Assembly (NCBI GenBank): GCA_027485365.1 | Contig: JAIXRD010000326.1 | Span: 1-8,817 of the forward strand | Source: Cryomorphaceae bacterium | GTDB taxonomy: Bacteria > Bacteroidota > Bacteroidia > Flavobacteriales_D > Crocinitomicaceae | Length of the DNA: 8,817 bases | Direction of reading: 5' to 3' | Part shown: piece after piece, positions 1-7,108 of the stretch | Layout: every line of letters starts with the position of its first letter | Numbering within the stretch: position 1 is the stretch's first letter | Notes under the pieces: model-generated | Told to the model about the DNA's origin: nothing | Seen by the model: only the letters and a program-made list of their open reading frames with translations | Database searches by the model: none | Program-made: the position numbers and the translations under genes

Positions 1-3000
1 CAATCCCACCTATAATAATTGTAGTATCTAATCCAATGGCATCAATTTGATTGGAGAATGCATAATAACTGAGTTTACCACGACCATAATTCAAGGCAAT
101 ATCCTTTGGAACAATAAAACTAAACTCAAAATATCCATTATTCACACTCGCTTTTCCTTTGTAAAGAACATTTCGCTGCAATTCAAAATCTAAGACGGGC
201 GATCCCGGGTCCTGTGCCAAGGTTTGATTGTTTTTAATTTTATCAAAAACCGAGGGAATAATTGTACCATTAAAGTTGCTTACCAAGGCCTGATTAGCGT
301 CGACAATATGGCCCTTGATTGTTACTTTACTCAACGCACTTAATGTATCAATTGAAATGTAGGGAGCTCCATTCACACTGTCTGTAACGACCCCTAATCT
401 CGGCAAAGCCAACCTCAAGGCTGGATCACCAATCAATGTAAAGCTTCGTTTATTATCAGATGAGAGTGCAACATTTTTCGTTTTTTCTACAATCTCACCA
501 AAAGTTCTTGGATTTCCGACTGCATCTCGAACAAAGGCATTATTATAAAAGGCTAATCCAACACTTGAATTAACCCCAAAAAACACAGAACGCGTTGTAG
601 TCATTAAAGCAATTGCGCCGCCATTCGGGTTGAGTGACATCCATTCCCCAGCAGAGATTCGCGAAGGATCGTCATATTTTGTAAACTCACACGTAGCCGA
701 AACAAAAAGCGTTAAGGCATTAATATTGTTCCATGATTGTATTTGAGGAATAGTTACCACACGCTCTTCTGCCAGACCAACCTCACCGCCATGGCCCACA
801 TAATTCATCACTAGGGTTCCGCGATTTATTCGATCAGTAATCGCATCAAAAACATCGGGATATCGTTGACCACCCGCTGAGGTTTGTTGGGTATAAGCAT
901 CCATATAAAGCTTATCTACATTTAACTCACGGTGATTGGCTTTGAGAATTTCATATTGTGGTTCCGTGTCGTTTTTAATAAAATAACCGTTTTCCTCATC
1001 GTCTGCTATTTGAACCACCTTTGTTCGCCAATCTCCAAAGGTTAAGGCAGAATTATCGTCTAAACAACAATTGGCATTCGCAGATTGAAACAATTGAGAT
1101 CCATTCTTCATATAATGTTCAATTTTATCAACTTGTTGTTTAGCTTGGGTTGCATCGCTAATCAGCAAACGCCCCACCCCGATATCAATTAAATCAGAAT
1201 CATAAATCGCTTCGTTATCATCTAACATTCCGAAATAGTCATCAGTAACTAATGCGGAAATATGATTTTCACTGTTATCAACTTGATACGTAACAATAAA
1301 ATTGTTGTTGTTGTCAATTCGGTCTTTTGGATCATAGGTTCCATCGCCAAATAGACACAAATATTTAATCATTTTTGATCCGTTTTGAAGGGAGCGATCA
1401 TAAAACATTTTTGCCATTTTTCTTATGGCTGTTGGGTCCTGTGCGCCCGAACTGAATTCGTTGTAAACTTGGTCAATAAGAACGACATGAACATCCAATC
1501 CTTCTGAACGATGTAAATTCGCTAAACGATCAGCTTGATTAATGAAGGCTGCAGGAGTAACGATTAGATAATCCACTTGACTTAAGCCGTGTAAATTTTG
1601 ATTATTGATTCTCCCAACAGCTGAAGGGGTAAGGAAACCACTTCCGTTTGATGCTACAAATTCACGGTAATATTTTTCGCACCAAAAATTAAAGATACCA
1701 CCATTAAGTGTTCCTATAACTTTGCGTGGCGTGTGAGGAACTGAAAGATCCCAAACAAACCCTAATGCATTAAAATTGCTTAACTGATATTTAACTATAA
1801 CAGAAGAGTCAGGGGTTGTTAAGTTACGAAATCCAAACTGAGCACCGCTAAATGTCAAATTTCGTCGTGCGTTCAATAAAATTCGATCCAAATAGGTTAG
1901 TGTCGTTGCATTGTTTCGATTTACCGTAAGGGATAGATTTAGTGCAGCACTTGGATTAGCAGCAGTAAAATTAACGACGGAACGGTTATAATCATAGGGC
2001 GCAACGGGAAGGGTTGTTTGAAAAACTTGAGTTCCATTCACCGAATATTTCTGAGCTGTTCCTGAGGATGATAACGCATTAGAAGCAAGTGACACACGAA
2101 AACGAACGGGAGTTGATGCTTCGATTGCTGGGATGGAGAACGTGAATGTCTTAGACAATTCTATATCAAATAATTCACCATACCATCGCTTTCCTCCACC
2201 GACTAGTGACACTAAATCATTCTCATAGACATCCCTGTAGTCATAACTCGTATACGTCAAACTTTCCACTCCTGTGGAATAATCTGCCTGATTAATAAGC
2301 TTTGAGGGAAGGGAGGAATTAATGTGAATAAAATAATAGGATTTGTCTGAATACGGATTTCTGCGTTGCTCGAATTCTACTGAACCATTGGCATACCATT
2401 GATGCGGTCCATAGCCATAAAAGAGTATATAGTCACCATCATCGAATGAACCATCCTGCGCACCAACCAAAGAAATCGAATTTTGCGCTAAATCATCAGT
2501 GTAGGGTGTCGAATTTAATTCCGGCAAACTTCCTTCTCCGTTACCAAATACATGGATGTGGTTAGGATTCAAACCGCTCGTATTAATTCCAAGCGCAGTT
2601 AACAAGGATTTATCAATTTTATGAATCCCATCGGAGGTTATTGCAATTTTATACCATTCCCCTTGAGCTAAAACCGAATTCGCAGCAAAGTCCTTTTGAA
2701 GCGACGGGGGGGCTTTGGGGCTTAGGATTACTGAAACAGATAGTAACTTTTTTAAAATTCCATTTTCTAAGAAGAACGGAAAACAAGAAAAACTCAGCAT
2801 CGCTTTTTCACCAGCTCGTGTTACTTTCAGTGAATAGTTTAATGAATCGGATGAACGAAAGCCTATCTCATTTAAATAGGTGCTCTCATCCGAAGTAGCA
2901 TCAATAGCAACCATTGAGCTTATTAATGCAGAAAAATTCATGGACTTCAATTCCTGTCTGAAAAGAAACCTTGGAATACCATCCGATGGTAATTCATTAC

Positions 3001-3142
3001 CAAGAGAAGGAACTAAATAATTAATTTCACCTAGAGAAACGGGTACCGAAGCTTTCCACGGCAAGGGAATTTCAATGGTCTGCGCTTCGACATAACCCCA
3101 AAGAAAACTAACAAAAAAAAACAAGATGCTCGGGTACTTCAT
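1..3142 (-). CDS. porU: Type IX secretion system C-terminal signal peptidase PorU (partial, 3' end off window)
   Basis: The frame is open from the ATG at 3142-3140 down to base 2, giving 1047 residues without a stop; the C-terminus lies beyond the left edge. Residues 1-20 are a Sec signal peptide (basic start, FFFVSFLWG core, VEA cleavage before Q21). The N-terminal region carries the PorU-type sequence GEWYKIAITSDGIHKIDKSLL. The C25 (gingipain-like) peptidase domain begins near residue 524 (DYLIVTPAAF), continues through NEFSSGAQDPTAIR and LFGDGTYDP (G599-G601), has the catalytic His784 in NYVGHGGEVG and catalytic Cys818 in VSATCEF, and closes with LIGDPALRL (around 905). An Ig-like domain with VFDK and FSFIVPKDI follows. 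In the family, PorU is a surface sortase that cleaves the C-terminal domain of T9SS cargo and anchors it to lipopolysaccharide. Full proteins run to about 1150-1300 residues, so perhaps 100-200 are missing. In relatives porV lies next downstream; that position is outside this window. Confidence 0.95.
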   Translation of the reverse strand, partial: MKYPSILFFFVSFLWGYVEAQTIEIPLPWKASVPVSLGEINYLVPSLGNELPSDGIPRFLFRQELKSMNFSALISSMVAIDATSDESTYLNEIGFRSSDSLNYSLKVTRAGEKAMLSFSCFPFFLENGILKKLLSVSVILSPKAPPSLQKDFAANSVLAQGEWYKIAITSDGIHKIDKSLLTALGINTSGLNPNHIHVFGNGEGSLPELNSTPYTDDLAQNSISLVGAQDGSFDDGDYILFYGYGPHQWYANGSVEFEQRRNPYSDKSYYFIHINSSLPSKLINQADYSTGVESLTYTSYDYRDVYENDLVSLVGGGKRWYGELFDIELSKTFTFSIPAIEASTPVRFRVSLASNALSSSGTAQKYSVNGTQVFQTTLPVAPYDYNRSVVNFTAANPSAALNLSLTVNRNNATTLTYLDRILLNARRNLTFSGAQFGFRNLTTPDSSVIVKYQLSNFNALGFVWDLSVPHTPRKVIGTLNGGIFNFWCEKYYREFVASNGSGFLTPSAVGRINNQNLHGLSQVDYLIVTPAAFINQADRLANLHRSEGLDVHVVLIDQVYNEFSSGAQDPTAIRKMAKMFYDRSLQNGSKMIKYLCLFGDGTYDPKDRIDNNNNFIVTYQVDNSENHISALVTDDYFGMLDDNEAIYDSDLIDIGVGRLLISDATQAKQQVDKIEHYMKNGSQLFQSANANCCLDDNSALTFGDWRTKVVQIADDEENGYFIKNDTEPQYEILKANHRELNVDKLYMDAYTQQTSAGGQRYPDVFDAITDRINRGTLVMNYVGHGGEVGLAEERVVTIPQIQSWNNINALTLFVSATCEFTKYDDPSRISAGEWMSLNPNGGAIALMTTTRSVFFGVNSSVGLAFYNNAFVRDAVGNPRTFGEIVEKTKNVALSSDNKRSFTLIGDPALRLALPRLGVVTDSVNGAPYISIDTLSALSKVTIKGHIVDANQALVSNFNGTIIPSVFDKIKNNQTLAQDPGSPVLDFELQRNVLYKGKASVNNGYFEFSFIVPKDIALNYGRGKLSYYAFSNQIDAIGLDTTIIIGGI

Positions 3143-3146
3143 AGTG

Positions 3147-3177
3147 CAAAAATAGTCGGAAACATCAAAAACGGAAA
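3147..3177 (-). promoter_or_regulatory. Candidate Bacteroidota promoter for porU
   Basis: On the minus strand a -33 box TTTC (3177-3174, one mismatch to TTTG) is followed after exactly 19 bases by a -7 box TATTTTTG (3154-3147), a perfect match to TAnnTTTG. The last base of the -7 box is only 4 bases before the porU ATG, so a transcript started here would be leaderless or nearly so. The match is by eye to the published Bacteroides/Flavobacterium consensus; start-site use is inferred. Confidence 0.5.
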
Positions 3178-3182
3178 GGTGT

Positions 3183-3213
3183 TTTAATTATTTGAAAATA
3201 TTTACGATATTTG
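3183..3213 (+). promoter_or_regulatory. Candidate Bacteroidota promoter for the porP/sprF-family gene
   Basis: TTTA (3183-3186, one mismatch to TTTG), 19 bases, then GATATTTG (3206-3213, one mismatch to TAnnTTTG). Predicted transcription start is near 3218-3220, about 27 bases before the GTG at 3247 and about 63 before the ATG at 3283. A 10-bp palindrome, AAGTTAACTT (3219-3228), sits at the predicted start. This promoter and the porU promoter are back to back within about 100 bases. In so AT-rich a region the match could be chance. Confidence 0.35.
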
Positions 3214-3246
3214 TAACCAAGTTAACTTAAATCCGTACAAGCGCTC

Positions 3247-4242
3247 GTGATAAAACGCAAACGTATTTTCTTATTTCTCAAGATGGGTAAGTTTATTATG
3301 CTAGGGCTCATGGTATTTACTTCTAGTATATCGTGGTCACAAGACCCTACGTTTACACAGTTTTATTCGAATCCAATCTATTTGAATCCTGCCCTTGCTG
3401 GTACTACAGGGTGCCCGCGCGTCTCGCTTAATTACCGTAACGAATGGCCACAGCTAACTGGAAATTATGTCACCTATTCCGCAGCCTTCGATTCATACGT
3501 TAAAGACATTAAAGGAGGAGTCGGCGTTATTGCGATGTATGACCAACAAGCAGAAGGCACTATTTCTACTACCATGCTTGGTGGTATTTATTCGTACAAC
3601 CTAAAAATCAACCGCAAAGTTTCTTTTAACTTCGGAGTACGTGCGGCCTATATTCAAAAATATTTGGATTGGGAAAAGTTAACCTTTGGTGATATGATTG
3701 ATCCACGAAGAGGGTTTATATATCAAACAGGTGATGTGCCGAGAGGTGGTCGCAGAGGCCTTTTTGACGCAAGTGCAGGCGCTGTTATTTTCACCAAGTA
3801 TTTTTACGGAGGGGCTGCGTTTCATCACATAAATCAACCGGATGAGTCAATGATACTTGGTACGAGTAAATTACCCATGCGGATTACAGCACACATGGGC
3901 GGTACAATTCCGATAGGAAGAAGAGGACGCTACACGGACGGAACCACAATTAAGCCTGCGGTAATTTATCAGTATCAAAATGGGTTCCAAGAACTTAACA
4001 TTGGGGGTTACCTGAATTACGAACGTTTAAATATTGGTGTATGGTACCGTAATAAAGATGCCATGGTGTTTATTGTAGGGGTTAAGGCAGATAAATTTCG
4101 TCTTGGATACAGTTATGATTTAACTGTTTCCAGATTAGGGAATGGTCTTACGGGTGGATCTCACGAAGTGTCATTCCAAATGGATATTAAGTGTAGAAGG
4201 AAACCTAAAAACTTTAGAAAAATCAGTTGCCCTTCATTTTAA
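3247..4242 (+). CDS. PorP/SprF-family type IX secretion outer-membrane protein
   Basis: The 331-residue product has a signal peptide ending around SISWS with the mature protein starting at Q32 (QDPTFTQFYSNPIYLNPALAG). That mature start, then GCPRVSLNYRNEWP, VTYSAAFD and the C-terminal ISCPSF are hallmarks of the PorP/SprF family, in which alternating polar and aromatic strands form an outer-membrane beta-barrel. PorP is part of the core T9SS in Porphyromonas; SprF helps deliver the adhesin SprB in Flavobacterium. Bacteroidota usually carry many paralogues, so the exact role and gene symbol cannot be given. The start is uncertain: GTG 3247 gives the KRKR-rich n-region reported here, while ATG 3283 gives a shorter, more family-typical signal peptide (MGKFIMLGLMVF). 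Neither has a Shine-Dalgarno sequence. The gene lies 51 bases upstream of gldJ on the same strand with no terminator between them, so co-transcription is likely. Confidence 0.93.
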   Translation: MIKRKRIFLFLKMGKFIMLGLMVFTSSISWSQDPTFTQFYSNPIYLNPALAGTTGCPRVSLNYRNEWPQLTGNYVTYSAAFDSYVKDIKGGVGVIAMYDQQAEGTISTTMLGGIYSYNLKINRKVSFNFGVRAAYIQKYLDWEKLTFGDMIDPRRGFIYQTGDVPRGGRRGLFDASAGAVIFTKYFYGGAAFHHINQPDESMILGTSKLPMRITAHMGGTIPIGRRGRYTDGTTIKPAVIYQYQNGFQELNIGGYLNYERLNIGVWYRNKDAMVFIVGVKADKFRLGYSYDLTVSRLGNGLTGGSHEVSFQMDIKCRRKPKNFRKISCPSF

Positions 4243-4293
4243 GTGTAACGTTTAAATAAAATTGAATTTAAATTGAGCCAAATTAGCATACAT

Positions 4294-7059
4294 ATGAAAC
4301 GTTCAATAATTACAAAAATCTCTTATGCCTTGTTTGCAGCGGGATTATTGGCTAGTTGTCAAAAAGAGACTTCTACTTCAACCGGATGGGAATATAACAA
4401 CATTAACAACGGTGGTTTTGAGAAAGCTGACTTTGAAGAACAACGTACTGGTCCTGGTCTAGTAATGATTGAAGGCGGAACCTTCACTATGGGAAGAACG
4501 GAAGAAGACGTTTTCGACGATAATAACAACCGTCCAAACCGCTTTACGGTATCTTCATTTTACATGGACCGTACTGAGGTTACTAACTTTCATTGGTTAG
4601 AGTATGTATATTGGATGAAGCGCGTATACTACAAAACGTATCCTCACATTTACAAAAAAGCACTTCCTGATACCTTATGTTGGAGAGACCCTCTTTCTTA
4701 TCGAGAAAAATTTGTGGAGTACTATTTCCGTTACCCTGCTTACCGCGATTATCCGGTTGTTGGTGTTTCTTGGATTCAAGCAAATGATTTTTGTAAATGG
4801 AGAACTGACCGTGTTAACGAGTATATTCTTGTTGAACAAGGAATTATTAAATGGCATTTTGCTGATAAAATTGAAGACGGAGGTGATTTAGGTACCTTAG
4901 GACCTGAAAGCAAGGACGCTAAAAAATCTCAAAATGCCCCTGAAAACATGTTTAATACCGAAAGCTATTTGGCCGGTCAGTATAACATTGAATCTGGAAC
5001 TGTTAAAAAGGACGATCCTAAAAACTATAAATATTCAGGAAAAGGTTACACATTAACAGATGGTAAGGTGACTACGCCTAAGGAAGGAGAATCTTATCCA
5101 CGTGACCCATATATGCTAAACAATTATGACCCAGTGTATGCTGTAAATGATGAAGATAACTATTACCAAGGAAAACGTTTGGTTCGATTGGAAGACGGAA
5201 TCCTTCTTCCTAAATATCGTCTACCGACAGAAGCTGAATGGGAATATGCTGCGCTTGGCTTACTTGGTAACTTAGATCCGAATTCTGAAAACATTGACGA
5301 ACGCAGAATTTACCCATGGGATGGACATTATGTTCGGTATGATGAAGAGCAATTCCAAGGTACGATTCAAGCGAATTTCGTTCGAGGGACAGGAGATAAC
5401 ATGGGGGTTTCTGGCGCCTTGAATGATGGAGCAGATGCAACGACTTATGTTGACGCGTATTGGCCAAATGATTTTGGTTTATATAACATGGCGGGTAATG
5501 TTTCTGAGTGGGTTATGGATACGTATCGTCCAACCACGAGTGATTTAGCGGATGGGTTTATGCCGTTCCGTGGAAACGTATATCAAACACCTCTTATGGT
5601 TCCAGACGGACTTCATGACAAATATGTTAAAACCAAGGATAACATTTATGATGTTCATGGTATGAAGGAATTTGTGAATGAGTATGCGCGCGTTTTGTAT
5701 GCACGTCATGGAAACATCGAACTTAATCTAGATAAAAACTACAAGGATAACTATATCACCCAACTTGAAAAAGAACGAAGAGACAAGGAAAGCGTTAGTG
5801 CTCCATTGTTTATATCTGCAATCGATTTAGTTGAGACGACTGATTCTATTCGTTTAATTAGCAAATTTAATGGTGCCGATTCAGTTGTATCAAGACAGTG
5901 GAAAGTTGAAGGTTCTGGTAAGGTTACGTATGCATATGATTCCTTAACCAAAAAGAATTCTGATCAATCTGCATCTGCTCTCGTGAACTTTACAACCCCA
6001 GGAAAATACACAGTGAGTTTAACTGTAACCACATCCAAAGGTGCGAAAGAATCTAAGGTTTTGACAGATTATATTACTGTATTAGATAAATCGCAGAAGG
6101 CATACATCAATAGCCAACGACAAAAAGCGATGATTAATTCGCGTCAGGACATGCGTAAATACCAATTTAACAGCCCAAGTAATTACTATACTTCTAATGG
6201 CCGAAAATTAACATCACAAGATAAAGCGCAATTAGAGGTTCTTGATGAGCTTAATTCTTTAATTGATACTGCCATTTTCCTCTACAATAAAGGTAATACA
6301 GTTAAGGCGTCTGCCTTCATTGAGAAATCCTTGTTTGGAAATACTCCGATGACTAAACTTTTAAATTCGGACTTCAGAAATGAAGCAGACATGACCGAAT
6401 TAAATAAAAATGGAGAGGACGTTAAGAGCGGCGACCAAGCAAAAGATTTCGGTATCTATATGCAAAAACCAATCGAAGGTGAAGATCCAGAATGTAAATG
6501 GACATATGCCTTTGGAAACGATTATTTAGATTTTAAATTCCCGCAATATAGAGACGATCAAACCATAACCACATGGTTGTTAAATCTTCGAAACGGATTA
6601 TCTGAATATACCATTGAAAGTCGTGGTAAGCAACGATGGAGAAACGTTACGGAAGAGGAGAACATCGGTCGTTTAAACTACAGAAAAGATGATTACATCG
6701 ATTATTTAGACGGAGACTTAGAATCTTCTATCTATTACAACAATACGAAACGTAAAGAAGATATCAATTCAGGACGTCTTAGCACTAAGAATACAGTGTA
6801 TCAAAGCCAACATGAAAACATAGATTTGAATAATGATAAAATCACTTCAAATTCATCAGGATGGCCGACAACATTGATTTCTGACCGTTCTAAAGTATAT
6901 AAAGGAGGTTCTTGGGCTGATAGAGCGTATTGGTTATCCGCTGGAAATCGTAGATTCTTAGATGAAGATAAATCCAGCGCTACCATTGGTTTCCGATGTG
7001 CAATGGATCGCTTAGGCGGACAACCCAATTTGAATTACAAAAAGAGAAAACGGAATTAA
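4294..7059 (+). CDS. gldJ: Gliding motility / T9SS lipoprotein GldJ, with a large PKD-containing insertion
   Basis: This is a 921-residue lipoprotein. The ATG at 4294 gives MKRS, a hydrophobic stretch and the lipobox LLASC with Cys22; a longer TTG start at 4273 would add seven residues and spoil that pattern. The FGE-like fold begins at residue 52 (TGPGLVMIEGGTFTMGR, very typical of GldJ) and continues with SFYMDRTEVTN (88-98), YPVVGVSWIQANDF (153-166), YRLPTEAEWEYAALG (308-322), GLYNMAGNVSEWV (394-406) and KVYKGGSWADRAYW (867-880), ending in IGFRCAMDRLG. The two catalytic cysteines of true FGE, which follow KGGS, are replaced (Asp876, Leu881), so no enzymatic activity is expected. In F. johnsoniae GldJ is needed for gliding and for stable GldK, hence for T9SS. 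Roughly residues 445-783 look like an extra block containing a PKD-like domain. A terminator follows 24 bases after the stop codon. Confidence 0.95.
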   Translation: MKRSIITKISYALFAAGLLASCQKETSTSTGWEYNNINNGGFEKADFEEQRTGPGLVMIEGGTFTMGRTEEDVFDDNNNRPNRFTVSSFYMDRTEVTNFHWLEYVYWMKRVYYKTYPHIYKKALPDTLCWRDPLSYREKFVEYYFRYPAYRDYPVVGVSWIQANDFCKWRTDRVNEYILVEQGIIKWHFADKIEDGGDLGTLGPESKDAKKSQNAPENMFNTESYLAGQYNIESGTVKKDDPKNYKYSGKGYTLTDGKVTTPKEGESYPRDPYMLNNYDPVYAVNDEDNYYQGKRLVRLEDGILLPKYRLPTEAEWEYAALGLLGNLDPNSENIDERRIYPWDGHYVRYDEEQFQGTIQANFVRGTGDNMGVSGALNDGADATTYVDAYWPNDFGLYNMAGNVSEWVMDTYRPTTSDLADGFMPFRGNVYQTPLMVPDGLHDKYVKTKDNIYDVHGMKEFVNEYARVLYARHGNIELNLDKNYKDNYITQLEKERRDKESVSAPLFISAIDLVETTDSIRLISKFNGADSVVSRQWKVEGSGKVTYAYDSLTKKNSDQSASALVNFTTPGKYTVSLTVTTSKGAKESKVLTDYITVLDKSQKAYINSQRQKAMINSRQDMRKYQFNSPSNYYTSNGRKLTSQDKAQLEVLDELNSLIDTAIFLYNKGNTVKASAFIEKSLFGNTPMTKLLNSDFRNEADMTELNKNGEDVKSGDQAKDFGIYMQKPIEGEDPECKWTYAFGNDYLDFKFPQYRDDQTITTWLLNLRNGLSEYTIESRGKQRWRNVTEEENIGRLNYRKDDYIDYLDGDLESSIYYNNTKRKEDINSGRLSTKNTVYQSQHENIDLNNDKITSNSSGWPTTLISDRSKVYKGGSWADRAYWLSAGNRRFLDEDKSSATIGFRCAMDRLGGQPNLNYKKRKRN
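5815..6087 (+). other. PKD-like beta-sandwich domain inserted in GldJ
   Basis: GldJ residues 508-598. The PKD signature is visible as SRQWKVEGSG (the usual position of the Trp in rxWdfGDGs), then ALVNFTTPGKYTVSLTVTTS followed by KGAK and, at the end, DYITVLD, matching the family pattern of a PGxYTVxLTVxxxxG segment closed by an IxV strand. PKD domains are extracellular Ig-like modules usually involved in protein or polysaccharide contacts. The domain sits between NMAGNVSEWV and KGGSW, two blocks that lie close together in a normal FGE-type fold, so it would project from the surface. Identification is by pattern only. Confidence 0.7.
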
Positions 7060-7075
7060 CATTCGTAACTTTAAT

Positions 7076-7083
7076 TATCTTTG
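7076..7083 (+). promoter_or_regulatory. Possible -7 box of a murF promoter
   Basis: TATCTTTG matches TAnnTTTG exactly, but the position 19 bases upstream (7053-7056, GAAT) does not resemble the TTTG -33 box. If used, transcription would start near 7088, inside the 5' arm of the terminator stem, leaving about 20 bases before the murF ATG. An isolated 8-base match with four fixed T/A positions can easily be chance. Confidence 0.25.
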
Positions 7084-7108
7084 AGTCCCGCAATAGCGGG
7101 ACTTTTTT
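7084..7108 (+). terminator. Intrinsic terminator after gldJ
   Basis: A perfect 8-bp stem, AGTCCCGC (7084-7091) with GCGGGACT (7096-7103), closes a 4-base AATA loop and runs into six T residues (7103-7108). It starts 24 bases after the gldJ stop codon. Its T-tract ends on the base before the murF ATG, so the terminator occupies the whole position where a murF ribosome-binding region would be. Confidence 0.9.

Noticed and set aside
2701..2720. Possible frameshift in porU at the G-rich run
   Set aside because: Codon-by-codon reading across it keeps one frame from the ATG to the His and Cys catalytic motifs and on to base 2.
2641..2898. Plus-strand open frame of 85 codons opposite porU
   Set aside because: It lies antisense to well-conserved PorU sequence (GEWYKIAI region), has no recognisable product and is best explained as a shadow frame.
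4273..4293. TTG start for gldJ seven codons upstream
   Set aside because: The ATG at 4294 gives a standard lipoprotein signal peptide; the upstream residues add only a polar extension.
4583..5951. Several minus-strand open frames of 60-85 codons within gldJ
   Set aside because: All are antisense to conserved GldJ motifs and lack any recognisable domain.
4294..7059. Annotation of the lipoprotein as a sulfatase-modifying FGE enzyme
   Set aside because: The catalytic cysteines are absent, and the lipobox and TGPGLVMIEGGTFTMGR block identify GldJ.
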